A stretch of DNA of 64,000 nucleotides from Phycisphaerales bacterium. GTDB taxonomy: Bacteria; Planctomycetota; Phycisphaerae; Phycisphaerales; UBA5793. The notes below the pieces were generated by a model. That model saw nothing but the letters and a program-made list of their open reading frames with translations. It made no database searches and had not been told where the DNA came from. Position numbers and translations under genes: made by a program. Shown one piece after another: positions 16,336 to 24,748 of this stretch (its first letter is position 1; every line of letters starts with the position of its first letter). The stretch is from contig JADZAS010000002.1 in assembly GCA_020852515.1 (NCBI GenBank), forward strand, positions 124,001-188,000, written 5' to 3'.

Positions 16336-18780
16336 TCAGCGGCGCTTTTTTGTTCGCTTGCCCTTCTTCTTCTGGATCGGCTTTTTCGGCGCGGGCTTGC
16401 TTCTTCCGGGAGGTTTCGCCTTTCCGTTTTCCCTTCGTGGCTTCTTTGTGTCCTGCTGCCCTTTCTGGTTCCTGTTGGACTCACGACTCTTCGCAGGCGC
16501 TGCGGCCTTGGCGACGATGCGCAGGTCCATCCGCCGGGCGGGCGGATCGACGAGCATGATGCGCACCTGCAGCCGGTCGCCGATCTGGATCGTCGCGCCG
16601 CTCTCACTCGTGAGCGCGCCGGTCTGCTGGTTGATGCGCCAGCGGCCCTGCCGGTCGCCGCGGCTGCGCTTGCCGCCCGAATTGGTCGTCTCGAAAGCCT
16701 CGGGGTCGCGGATGTTCACAAAACCTTCGACGAGGCACTGGTCGAGTTGTACGAAGACCGCCGACTCGGACACGCCCACCACCACACCGTCCATCACGTC
16801 GCCCTGGTGGCGCTCGGCGATGAACTGGAGCACGAGGAAGTTGCGCAGGCTGCGCTCGGCCATCTCGGCGTTGCGTTCGGCCTCGTTGCAGCGCGTGCCT
16901 ATCTCGATGAGCCTTGCCTCGTCGGGGCAACGCTTGTCCTTGCGCAGGGTGTTGCCGATGCGGCGATATCCCTTGCCGCGCGGCCGCTCGCTCCCGTTGC
17001 GCGTCTGCTCGAGATACGCCGCGAGTTGGCGATGAAGCACGAGGTCGGGATACCGGCGGATCGGGCTGGTGAAGTGGGCGTAGTGCGCGCTGGCCAGTGC
17101 GAAGTGGCCGATCATCGCCGGCGAATACTCCGCCTTGGTCAGACTCTTGAGGATCGCCAGGTGCACGGCCTGCTGGCGCGGCGTGCCGCGCGTGGCTTCG
17201 AGCACGTGCTGCAGTTCGAATCGCGTCGGGCTCTTGGGCAGGTTCAGCCCCGCCACCCGAAAGTACTGCCGCAATTCACCGAGATCAAACGTGGATGGAT
17301 CCGGGTGCGTGCGCCGGAGGATCGGCACGTTCAGCCGGTCGAAGAGCCGCGCGAGCGCTTCGTTCGCCTCGACCATGAACATTTCGATCAGGCCGTGCGT
17401 TGACGCGTCATCTTCCGGCTCGGCTCCGATGACGTGCCCCTGGTCGTCGAAGATGAGTTCGACCTCGGGCAGGGTGAGAACGATCATGCCGTCTCTCGTC
17501 CGGCGGCGGCGAAGCACCTTGGCCAATTCATCCATGAGTTTGAGCGTCGGCAGCAGCGCCTCGGGATAGTCCGTCTCGCTCATCGAGTGCTTGCGCGCTT
17601 CCTGGGCGTTGCCGAGGATGAGATGCTCGGCCTCGAGATAGGTCAGCCGCTTGCTCGAGCGAATCACGGACTTGCAGTAGCGCTCGTCGCGCACCTGCCC
17701 CTTGCCGTCGTAGCGGATGAAGACGGACTTGGTGAGCCGATCGACGCCTTCCTGCAGCGAACACACGCCGTTGCTGAGCACTTCGGGCAGCATCGGGATC
17801 ACGTGGCGCGGCAGGTAGACGCTGTTGGCCCGCTGCCGCGCTTCGAGATCGAGCGGCGAGTCGAGCGTGACAAATGTCGAAGCGTCGGCGATGTGCACGC
17901 CCAGCTCCCACCCGCCGTCGTCGAGGCGCTGAATCGAAATCGCATCGTCAAAATCGCGCGCATCGGGCGGGTCGATGGTGATGATGAACTGCTCGCGCAG
18001 GTCCTCGCGGCCCTCGATGAACTGCTCGGTGTCGGCAAACTCGCGAGCCATCTCCGCGGCCTGGTCGAGCGCCGCTTCCGGGAACGCACCCGGCAGGCTG
18101 TAGGTGTGGATGACCGCCTGCGTCTCGACGTCGGGCAGGCCCGCTTCGCCGAGGCGCTTGATGATCACCCCTTCGCCCCACTCGCCGGCGTTGGGATAGC
18201 GGATCATCTCGACGACCACCTTGTCGCCTTCGCGGGCGTTCTTGGCGCCGACATCGCGCACGCGGACCATGTCGTGCAGTTGGCGGTCGTCGGGCTCGAC
18301 CAGCCAGTGCTGCTGGAATCGGCGCAGCGTGCCCACGTAGGACGACTTGGCGCGCTGGAGGATCTCGACGACTTCGCCGGTGTACGGCGATGCGCCGGGG
18401 GGCGCGCCGCCGCGGCCCCGGCTCCGCACGACTCGCGCGCGGACGCGATCGCCGCTCACCGCCGTGCCGGTGGCGCCCGGGGGCACGAAGAGATCGCCCT
18501 CGCGATTGGGCGCATCGGGGATGATGAAGCCGAAGCCCTTGGGGTTGACGCGGATCTTGCCGATGAGTTCGCGGCCGATGGGCGGCAGCATGAACTCGCC
18601 GGCGGGGGCCGAAGTGATCTGCCCCGCCGCCATCAGTTCATCCAGCGCCTGTTCAAACTCGGGCAGATCCGCCTGCTCGACGCCGACCTGCTCGGCGAGC
18701 AGATCAAAGCCGACCGGCTCGTAGCGGTGATCCCGCAGGTGAGCGAGGACGCGACTCTTGAAGCGAAGGGGCATTGCCAT
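16336..18780 (-). CDS. rnr: Ribonuclease R
   Basis: 814 residues from the ATG at 18778-18780 (a second ATG lies two codons later). In order: winged-helix-like N-terminus, OSB/cold-shock domains ([16 protein letters not shown]), the RNB catalytic domain with the metal-binding [11 protein letters not shown] at about 272-282 and [15 protein letters not shown], then an S1 domain ([18 protein letters not shown], about 660). The enzyme degrades structured RNA 3' to 5'. The tail after about residue 760 is very Lys/Arg/Pro-rich, as in many RNase R proteins where it helps RNA binding. No ribosome site is obvious. Confidence 0.95.
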   Translation of the reverse strand: MAMPLRFKSRVLAHLRDHRYEPVGFDLLAEQVGVEQADLPEFEQALDELMAAGQITSAPAGEFMLPPIGRELIGKIRVNPKGFGFIIPDAPNREGDLFVPPGATGTAVSGDRVRARVVRSRGRGGAPPGASPYTGEVVEILQRAKSSYVGTLRRFQQHWLVEPDDRQLHDMVRVRDVGAKNAREGDKVVVEMIRYPNAGEWGEGVIIKRLGEAGLPDVETQAVIHTYSLPGAFPEAALDQAAEMAREFADTEQFIEGREDLREQFIITIDPPDARDFDDAISIQRLDDGGWELGVHIADASTFVTLDSPLDLEARQRANSVYLPRHVIPMLPEVLSNGVCSLQEGVDRLTKSVFIRYDGKGQVRDERYCKSVIRSSKRLTYLEAEHLILGNAQEARKHSMSETDYPEALLPTLKLMDELAKVLRRRRTRDGMIVLTLPEVELIFDDQGHVIGAEPEDDASTHGLIEMFMVEANEALARLFDRLNVPILRRTHPDPSTFDLGELRQYFRVAGLNLPKSPTRFELQHVLEATRGTPRQQAVHLAILKSLTKAEYSPAMIGHFALASAHYAHFTSPIRRYPDLVLHRQLAAYLEQTRNGSERPRGKGYRRIGNTLRKDKRCPDEARLIEIGTRCNEAERNAEMAERSLRNFLVLQFIAERHQGDVMDGVVVGVSESAVFVQLDQCLVEGFVNIRDPEAFETTNSGGKRSRGDRQGRWRINQQTGALTSESGATIQIGDRLQVRIMLVDPPARRMDLRIVAKAAAPAKSRESNRNQKGQQDTKKPRRENGKAKPPGRSKPAPKKPIQKKKGKRTKKRR

Positions 18781-18871
18781 CCATCCACGGAGGGAGAAAG
18801 CAGATGATAGCAAACCCGCGTAAGGACACGGAGGCGACGATTGCCGGGCCGGCTGGCGCTGCCGCCCAACC

Positions 18872-18877
18872 TATCAT
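18872..18877 (+). promoter_or_regulatory. Candidate -10 box (TATCAT) of the YlbF-like gene, leaderless
   Basis: TATCAT ends 7 nt before the ATG at 18885; no Shine-Dalgarno is present. It lies in the 104-bp space divergent to rnr. Confidence 0.45.
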
Positions 18878-18884
18878 CACTCCT

Positions 18885-19268
18885 ATGGCTGACACCCCGC
18901 AGATCATCGAGGCCGCCACCCGGCTCGGCCGACTGCTCGCCGAGCACCCCGCCGTCGCCCGGTATCGCGAACTGCTCAAGGCGGTTCGCAAAGATACCGA
19001 CGCGCAGCGGCTGCTGGCGGACTACTCCCGGCACATGGATGCGATCTCCGAAAAGGAGCAAGCCGGCCAACCCATTGAAGTGCAGGACAAGCACAAGTTG
19101 GCTGACCTGCAGAGTCGCGTGGCCATGCACCCGCAGTTGCGCGAAATGCAGATGGCGCAGATGGATTACGTCGATCTCATGCGCAAAGTCGATGAGGCGA
19201 TGGCGTCGGCCGGCGAGGTGGGCGAGACGCCGGCCGGCGAGGTGGGCGAGACGCCGGCCGCGGGCTGA
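18885..19268 (+). CDS. YlbF/YmcA-family protein
   Basis: 127 residues, almost all helical. The first 105 residues fit the YlbF family: repeated LGRLLAEHPAVARYREL, DTDAQRLLADYSR and LQSRVAMHPQLREMQMAQMDYVDLMRKV. In Bacillus these proteins form a complex that affects RNase Y-dependent mRNA processing and competence; whether that applies here is unknown. The final 20 residues contain a perfect tandem duplication AGEVGETP x2. Start chosen at the first ATG after a TATCAT -10-like box; the longer open frame upstream overlaps the rnr start region. Confidence 0.82.
   Translation: MADTPQIIEAATRLGRLLAEHPAVARYRELLKAVRKDTDAQRLLADYSRHMDAISEKEQAGQPIEVQDKHKLADLQSRVAMHPQLREMQMAQMDYVDLMRKVDEAMASAGEVGETPAGEVGETPAAG
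19209..19256 (+). repeat. 24-bp perfect tandem repeat, two copies
   Basis: The unit GCCGGCGAGGTGGGCGAGAC+GCCG occurs twice without mismatch and in frame, encoding AGEVGETP twice at the end of the YlbF-like protein. The identity at synonymous positions points to a recent duplication. Confidence 0.95.
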
Positions 19269-19423
19269 CGAGCGAACGGGTTCATTTCCCCGTTGGCGGC
19301 TCTGGCCGTTCTCCCGAAACATCTGGCATGACGGGCGCTGCGACCGCGCGGCTTGGCGCCGCGCTGCGGCGCTGGTCGAATCGTCCGCTTCTGACCCGCA
19401 TCGATCGGGAACTGGAGGATCTC

Positions 19424-19960
19424 ATGCCGCGCCTTAAAGTGATCGACCCCGCCACCGCATCCGGCAAGGCCCGCGAACTCTTCGAGGGACCACTGTCCAA
19501 CAAGAAGCTCAACATCTACCGGGGCATCGCCAACAACCCCGGCGTGCTCGAGGCCTTCCTGAAGTTCTCCAGCGGCGTGCGGGCCGGCAGCCTGACGCCC
19601 GCCGAGCATGAACTGATCGCGCTGACCTGCGCCCAGGGCACGGGCTGCGCCTATTGCCTCGCGGCGCACACCAAACTCGCGGCCAAGGTGGGCATCGACG
19701 CAGCCGCCGCGGTTGATGCGCGCAAAGGCCGCGCCGCCGTCCCGCGCCACCAGGCCCTGCTGCGCTTTACCAACGCGCTCCTGGAGAAGCGAGGCTCGGT
19801 GAGCGATGCGGACCTGAACTCCTTCCGCCAGGCGGGCTTTGACGATGCAGCCGTGGTCGAGGCCATCGCCGCCGTCGCCGTGAACCTCTTCACGAACTAC
19901 TTTAACGATGTGAATCACACGGAGATCGACACGATGTTCGACCCGGCGCCGCCGATCTGA
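19424..19960 (+). CDS. AhpD-like carboxymuconolactone decarboxylase family protein
   Basis: 178 residues from the ATG at 19424, with GGAGGA 7 nt upstream; the open frame begins 96 nt earlier but that part looks non-coding. The redox motif C75-A-Y-C78 with H82 (GCAYCLAAH) is that of alkylhydroperoxidase-type CMD proteins, and ELIALTCAQ before it and VNLFTNYFNDVNHTEID at the end match the peroxidase-related branch. It probably reduces peroxides using the CxxC pair. Cytoplasmic. No reductase partner is nearby. Confidence 0.88.
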   Translation: MPRLKVIDPATASGKARELFEGPLSNKKLNIYRGIANNPGVLEAFLKFSSGVRAGSLTPAEHELIALTCAQGTGCAYCLAAHTKLAAKVGIDAAAAVDARKGRAAVPRHQALLRFTNALLEKRGSVSDADLNSFRQAGFDDAAVVEAIAAVAVNLFTNYFNDVNHTEIDTMFDPAPPI

Positions 19961-19990
19961 GCGGCTGCCGCCACCGCCGCGCCGTGCGCG

Positions 19991-21367
19991 CTACGCCCCG
20001 AGCAGTTCGGCCTGGGGCGCTTCTCGCCGCGGATCGGTGCGCGCGATGATGTCCGACACGCCCTGCTGGTTGAAGCCCTTGTAGCCGTCGTTGCGCTCGA
20101 GGTTCTCGAGGTGGGATCCGATCGCGCCGGTCATGCGGAACTGGTTCGCCTGCGTCGGCGTGATCTGGCCTGCCTGGAGCAGGCGGTTGATGCGCGCGTC
20201 GGAAACTTTCCACCGCTCGCCCTCTGAGAAGGCCTGGCGCAGGTAGGGCAGATCGGTAAAGGGCGACATGGTGTTCACCCCCGCCGCCTGCAACTGGTCG
20301 CACAGCGCCTCGTGATCGAACTGGCATTCGAGGTGGTGCATGCCGGCCTGCAGGATCGACTCGCCGTGCAGGCCGCACCAGAGGCCGACGGTTCCGAGTT
20401 CGTGGCGCTCGGGCAGCGGTTCGTGCGCGAAGTCGCCGGCGACCTCTTCGGGCGAGAGATCGACGTCGGCGAAGACGACGATGCCGCACGCGGGCTGCTC
20501 AAGCACCTGCGCTCCCCACCCGGCTTCGGCGCCAGCGTAGAAGCGCTCGCGGGGCTTCATGCCCAGCCGCTCGAAGAGCGCGACGAGTTTGCGAAAGTGC
20601 TGGCGGGACGAGCGGAACGTGTGATGATCGTGGTTTGCCCAGCCCAGGCCCAGGGCATCCTGCCTTCCCTTTTGGATCCGCGCGGCGCGATTGCGGCGAG
20701 CCCAGTATTCTCGTTCTGCGGCGAAGAAGATGTCACAGGCCATGTCGGCGCCAAGATCGGCAATCGCCGCATCGACGAGCAGGCGGACGCGCGCGAAACC
20801 CTGGTCGTCATTCGGCCACTCGCGCTCGCGCCGGCGGAGCGACTCGTAGTGCCGGACCATCTGCAGGCTGCGCTGGGGCTGCGGCGGGGGCACGACGATG
20901 CTGCGCGAGCCGTGCCGCTCGATCGCCCAGAGGTCGGCCCCGTCGCCGTGGAAGACCGGCGCGCGGCGCACCGCCGCAAACGGCTCGCCTTCGATGACGT
21001 GGTCGTTGCTGATCATCCACGCGGCCATGAAGTCGGCCACCGACTCGACCTTGATGAACACGCGGTGGACTGTAGTGTCAGACACGGCGAACGTCGGAAA
21101 CACGCCGCCTTCATGAGTAAGCACGCGCGTCGAACCCACGAGTTCGCGGCAGGCGAAGCCCACTTTGCCAAGCCGGTACTCCCAGTCATCGCTCGCGGGC
21201 ACCTCGATCGAATCGATCCAGTCGATAAAGCGCGTCGCGGTTTCCTGGCGCATGCGCCGGGCCAATTCAGCAGCCCGCGGGCAGTGGGAGAGGAGGTGAT
21301 CGACGACTTCGCGCACGAGTGCCTGCGCTTCGGGTTGAGGCTGCCAATGGAACTGCGCTTCTGCCAT
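19991..21367 (-). CDS. Conserved-looking large soluble protein, family not recognised
   Basis: 458 residues without a signal peptide or membrane segment. Two histidine-rich motifs stand out: NHDHHTFRSS (about residue 243) and AGMHHLECQFDHE (about 349), with EAGWGAQVLE and GIVVFADVDLSPEEV between. Spacing of HH...E motifs recalls the paired beta-alpha-beta modules of the vicinal oxygen chelate (glyoxalase/dioxygenase) superfamily, but I cannot confirm that. The end, GAIGSHLENLERNDGYKGFNQQGVSDI, looks strongly constrained. Coding bias agrees with its neighbours. Convergent with the AhpD-like gene and 15 nt upstream of nothing in operon with ppa. Function unknown. Confidence 0.7.
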   Translation of the reverse strand: MAEAQFHWQPQPEAQALVREVVDHLLSHCPRAAELARRMRQETATRFIDWIDSIEVPASDDWEYRLGKVGFACRELVGSTRVLTHEGGVFPTFAVSDTTVHRVFIKVESVADFMAAWMISNDHVIEGEPFAAVRRAPVFHGDGADLWAIERHGSRSIVVPPPQPQRSLQMVRHYESLRRREREWPNDDQGFARVRLLVDAAIADLGADMACDIFFAAEREYWARRNRAARIQKGRQDALGLGWANHDHHTFRSSRQHFRKLVALFERLGMKPRERFYAGAEAGWGAQVLEQPACGIVVFADVDLSPEEVAGDFAHEPLPERHELGTVGLWCGLHGESILQAGMHHLECQFDHEALCDQLQAAGVNTMSPFTDLPYLRQAFSEGERWKVSDARINRLLQAGQITPTQANQFRMTGAIGSHLENLERNDGYKGFNQQGVSDIIARTDPRREAPQAELLGA

Positions 21368-21405
21368 GGTGCTGATTGCTCGCTGCTGGTTGTTCCTGCG
21401 GGCTT

Positions 21406-21975
21406 TTACGATCCCGCCGCGACGGGCGAGGGCAAATCCTTGTAGCGCCGTATGGATTCTTCAATCTCCGCGTGGGCCGCGGCGGCGTCGTGCCAGCCGA
21501 GCGTCTTCACGTCGCCGGAGTCTTCCAGTTGCTTGTAGGTGGCGAAGAAGTGCTCTACCTCGCGCAGGAAGTGCGAGGGCACGCGCCACAGATCGCGGAA
21601 TTCGGCGAACGTCGGATCGGTCGCGGGGACCGCGAGCACCTTGAAGTCGTTGTCGCCACGATCGGTCATGCGAAACAGCCCCAGCGGCCGGGCCTCGATG
21701 AGGCAGCCCGAAAACGTCGGCTCGTTGACCATGACGAGAATGTCAAGCGGGTCGTGGTCTTCGGCCAGCGTCTGCGGAATGAAGCCGTAGTCGCCGGGAT
21801 AGTGCGCGGAGGAATAAAGGTAGCGGTCGAGTTTGAGAAGACCGGTGGTCTTGTCGAGTTCAAACTTGCTCCGCCGGCCCTTCGGGATTTCGACGATGAC
21901 GTTGACGGTGTTCGGCACGTCGGGGCCGGGCGGCACGAGCATGAACGGGTTGATCGACGCGTGCTGCGGCGACAT
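21406..21975 (-). CDS. ppa: Inorganic pyrophosphatase, family I
   Basis: 189 residues. Family I features are clear: VEIPKGRRSKFELDKTTG near the N-terminus, YPGDYGFIPQT, and the metal-binding EDHDPLDILVMV in which three acidic residues bind Mg2+. It hydrolyses pyrophosphate released by biosynthetic reactions. Start set at the ATG 21973-21975 (MSPQHASINP), which has a GAGGT ribosome site; the upstream part of the open frame reaches into the divergent mtfA-like gene's leader. Confidence 0.95.
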   Translation of the reverse strand: MSPQHASINPFMLVPPGPDVPNTVNVIVEIPKGRRSKFELDKTTGLLKLDRYLYSSAHYPGDYGFIPQTLAEDHDPLDILVMVNEPTFSGCLIEARPLGLFRMTDRGDNDFKVLAVPATDPTFAEFRDLWRVPSHFLREVEHFFATYKQLEDSGDVKTLGWHDAAAAHAEIEESIRRYKDLPSPVAAGS

Positions 21976-22070
21976 GGCGGACCTCGATCCAAGGTTCGTT
22001 CGGGAAGAGCAGATGATATGAGCCGGCAGACAGGCAGTGCACCTGGCGAACCGGACGCAGGTTTCCACCT

Positions 22071-22076
22071 TAGAAT
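22071..22076 (+). promoter_or_regulatory. Candidate -10 box (TAGAAT) of the mtfA-like gene, leaderless
   Basis: TAGAAT ends 5 nt before the GTG at 22082 and supports that GTG over the in-frame GTG at 22037. Confidence 0.45.
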
Positions 22077-22081
22077 CTGCC

Positions 22082-22876
22082 GTGCCGATCGGGCGACTCA
22101 TTCATTGGATCACGGGTTTTCGCCGCCGGCGCCGCCGCAAATTGCGCGCCCGGCCGTTCCCGCCGCCATGGCGCGGCATCCTGGAGCGGCGCAGCGGGTC
22201 GTGGCGGCGCCTGGGCCCGGCGGACCGGGCCGAACTGCTCGGCCACATTCAGGTCTTCCTCGCCGAGAAGAATTTCGAGGGCTGCGGCGGACTGGCGATC
22301 ACCGACGAAATCCGCGTGACCATCGCCGCGGAAGCCTGCGTGCTGCTGCTCCACCGCGAAGATGAGTACTTCCCGCTGCTGCGTTCGGTGCTGGTGTATC
22401 CGACCGAATACGTCGCGCCCACCCTGGAGCACCTTGACGACGGCACGGTCGCGGAGGATCATCAGCCGCGACTGGGCGAGTCATGGGACCAGGGCTCGCT
22501 CGTGCTGTCGTGGGCTGATGTGCTCAGCGGCGCGGAGAACGCTCGCGACGGGCACAACGTCGTGCTGCACGAGTTCGCGCATCAGATCGACGAGCAATAC
22601 GGCCTGTCGGAGGCCGATCCGCGCACCGCGCCCAACGACGCCGCCCGGCAGTGGGCGGAGGTCTTCGGCCGCGCGTTCGACCGGTTCGTCGGCGAGGTCC
22701 ATCGTGGCCGCGCCGGGCCGATCGACCCTTACGGCGCGACGAATGAAGCCGAGTTCTTCGCGGTCGTCACCGAGACGTTCTTTGAGCGGCCGGCTGATCT
22801 GCGCCGGTACGACACCGATCTGTACGACCAGTGGTCGCGCTTCTACCGGCAGGATCCGATCTCCTGGCGCTCCTGA
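22082..22876 (+). CDS. mtfA: MtfA-type zinc metallopeptidase
   Basis: 264 residues from GTG 22082, the same length as E. coli MtfA (about 265). Diagnostic segments are WRGILERRSGSWRRL, HIQVFLAEKNFEGCGGL, TDEIRVTIAAEACVLLL, SVLVYPTEYV and LGESWDQGSLVLSW. The zinc site HEFAHQIDE lies at about residue 161, with AEFFAVVTETFFERP as the third-ligand region. In E. coli MtfA is a cytosolic peptidase that binds Mlc and affects glucose uptake control; there is no sign of Mlc here, so the physiological role is open. The stop lies 5 nt from the convergent glycosyltransferase. Confidence 0.92.
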   Translation: MPIGRLIHWITGFRRRRRRKLRARPFPPPWRGILERRSGSWRRLGPADRAELLGHIQVFLAEKNFEGCGGLAITDEIRVTIAAEACVLLLHREDEYFPLLRSVLVYPTEYVAPTLEHLDDGTVAEDHQPRLGESWDQGSLVLSWADVLSGAENARDGHNVVLHEFAHQIDEQYGLSEADPRTAPNDAARQWAEVFGRAFDRFVGEVHRGRAGPIDPYGATNEAEFFAVVTETFFERPADLRRYDTDLYDQWSRFYRQDPISWRS

Positions 22877-22881
22877 TCGCG

Positions 22882-24744
22882 TCAGCGGATGTAAGTGGCG
22901 AGCGTGCGCTCGAGGATCGCCGGCAGGCTGAATCTTTCGCGGATCACTTCGCGCCCGGCCCGGCCCAACTGATCGCGCAACTCCGGCGCGTTGAGCAGAC
23001 GACTGACGGCGGCGGAGAGTGCGCCGACGTCGCCGCGATCGGCCAGCAGCCCCGTCCGCTCATGCTCGATGATTTCCGCCGTGCCGCCTGCGTCGGTGGC
23101 GACGACGCCCTTGGCCAGGGCAAGCGCTTCGAGCAGGCAGTTGGGCGTGCCTTCATGATCAGAAGTCAGCAGCACGACATCCGCGGCAGCAAGCAGCGTG
23201 CGCACATCGCGCCGCTGACCCAGCAGATGAACAGCGCTCTCCAGGTGCAGCGACTCGATTCGACGCTGAATTGAGGCGGCGAGCGGGCCGACGCCGACGA
23301 GCGCCGCCGTGCAGTCGGCGTGCACGAGTCGCAGCCGGCGGATGACTTCGACGAACACATCCGGCCGCTTCTCCTGCGATAGGCGCATCACGGCGACCAC
23401 GAGCGGCTGATGGGGCGCGACGCCGAGTCGCTCGCGAGCGGCGATGACATCATCGGCCGCCGGCGCGTCGAATGCCTCGGGCGGGACGGCGTTGCGCAGA
23501 AGCACGAACCGGTGCGGCTCGATGCCGATCCACCGCGCGTAGTCTTCGATTCCCGCTTTCGAATTGCCGACCAGCGTGATGCGCGACTCACCCGCGAGCA
23601 GGAGATAGCACGGCTGCATCCACGGCTTGTGGAGGTGGGGAAAGTGAGCCGGGTTGACGTTGCGCGTGGAGAGAATGATGCGCGGCACACCGGCGATCAA
23701 CCCCGCGATGCCTCCCAGCACGTTGGGCTCATCCAGCCAGCAGTGCAGCACGTCGGGCGGGTGCGCGAGCAGTTCGGCGAGCACGTCGAGCACTCCGTCG
23801 CGAATGCAGGTCGGCGTGGCGCGGATGAGTTTCCGCAGCCGCTCGTCGGCGCGGAGGTACTCAGTCAGCGCGTCAACAGCCGCAATGTCCATCGCGCCGG
23901 CCTGGCGCGCTTCGACGCCCGCCTCGGCCAGCAGCGGCGCGTAGTGCGCGTGCTGGCCGGACAGCGGCGTCTGCGTTCGCACGGTTGCGTCGAGACCGGC
24001 GTGCCGCTGCGCGATGGCGAGACTGACGACCTGGCGCTCGGCCCCGCCCGAGTCGAGGCTGCTGACAAAGTGCATGATCCGCCGCACCTGCTTGCCGCTC
24101 GGCGCCGCAGCGGCCGGCCGCTGCGAGCGGCGCCACACTGCGGCGAACTGCCGGACCGCATCACGCTCGGCCTGCGCTCGCTCGCTGACCGCCCCGTGCA
24201 TCGCCACGGCTCGCACGACGCGCAGCACCGAGCGGTCAATCGTCCAAGCGAGGCGTTGCAGGCCCGGCCGGCCGTCAGCGCCCGGCATGGCGCCGTTGAG
24301 GCGGACTTTGCCGATCAGCGCCTGCGCAATCGACACGCGCAGCCAGCGGCCGTGCTCGTCGAAGATGGCCCAGCGCACACCCGCGCGGCGCAGGTCGCGC
24401 AGCATGCGGCCGCTCGCTTCGCCATGCGGCTTGAGAAACACGGCGGTCGAGCCGGCGCTTCTCAACAGACCCGCGGCGTCGCGATCGAATCCGCCGGGCA
24501 ACCGCGGGTTCCAGCGGACGTGCTGGAGTTGCGGCGTTGAGGCGCCGGCAACTTCGGGGAGCAGTTCTGCCGTGGCGTCGTCCTGGATGATCACGCATCG
24601 CTGCAACCGCGGGAAGAGCAGCCGCAGTTCGGTCTGGTCGAGCCGGCCCTGCGCGACGAGGATGAGCGAGGTGCGCTCCAGCGCCGCAGGCGTGCGGCGG
24701 TCGCCGGAGAGGACATGCGCGAGCAGTCGTGCCGCCGTCGCCAT
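22882..24744 (-). CDS. GT4-type glycosyltransferase with an extra N-terminal domain
   Basis: 620 residues. From about residue 222 there is a complete GT-B enzyme of family 4: IMHFVSSLDSGGAERQVV at the acceptor domain start, then VAVMRLSQEKRPDVF, LVGVGPL, LLGQRRDV and the donor-binding EGTPNCLLEALALAKGVVATDAGG with the E-x7-E pair. The first 220 residues are unrecognised (a possible Rossmann-like fold, VIIQDDATAELL, AVFLKPHGEASG). It starts 4 nt after asnB and is the last gene of the GT2-asnB-GT4 operon. Likely transfers a sugar during polysaccharide synthesis on the cytoplasmic side; donor and acceptor unknown. Confidence 0.88.
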   Translation of the reverse strand: MATAARLLAHVLSGDRRTPAALERTSLILVAQGRLDQTELRLLFPRLQRCVIIQDDATAELLPEVAGASTPQLQHVRWNPRLPGGFDRDAAGLLRSAGSTAVFLKPHGEASGRMLRDLRRAGVRWAIFDEHGRWLRVSIAQALIGKVRLNGAMPGADGRPGLQRLAWTIDRSVLRVVRAVAMHGAVSERAQAERDAVRQFAAVWRRSQRPAAAAPSGKQVRRIMHFVSSLDSGGAERQVVSLAIAQRHAGLDATVRTQTPLSGQHAHYAPLLAEAGVEARQAGAMDIAAVDALTEYLRADERLRKLIRATPTCIRDGVLDVLAELLAHPPDVLHCWLDEPNVLGGIAGLIAGVPRIILSTRNVNPAHFPHLHKPWMQPCYLLLAGESRITLVGNSKAGIEDYARWIGIEPHRFVLLRNAVPPEAFDAPAADDVIAARERLGVAPHQPLVVAVMRLSQEKRPDVFVEVIRRLRLVHADCTAALVGVGPLAASIQRRIESLHLESAVHLLGQRRDVRTLLAAADVVLLTSDHEGTPNCLLEALALAKGVVATDAGGTAEIIEHERTGLLADRGDVGALSAAVSRLLNAPELRDQLGRAGREVIRERFSLPAILERTLATYIR

Positions 24745-24748
24745 GGCT

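Noticed and set aside
14964-16607. 547-codon minus-strand frame that seems to fuse another protein to dUTPase
   Set aside because: Only the last 146 codons are dUTPase-like; the rest is antisense to the amidase. The dut ATG at 15404 has its own promoter-like box.
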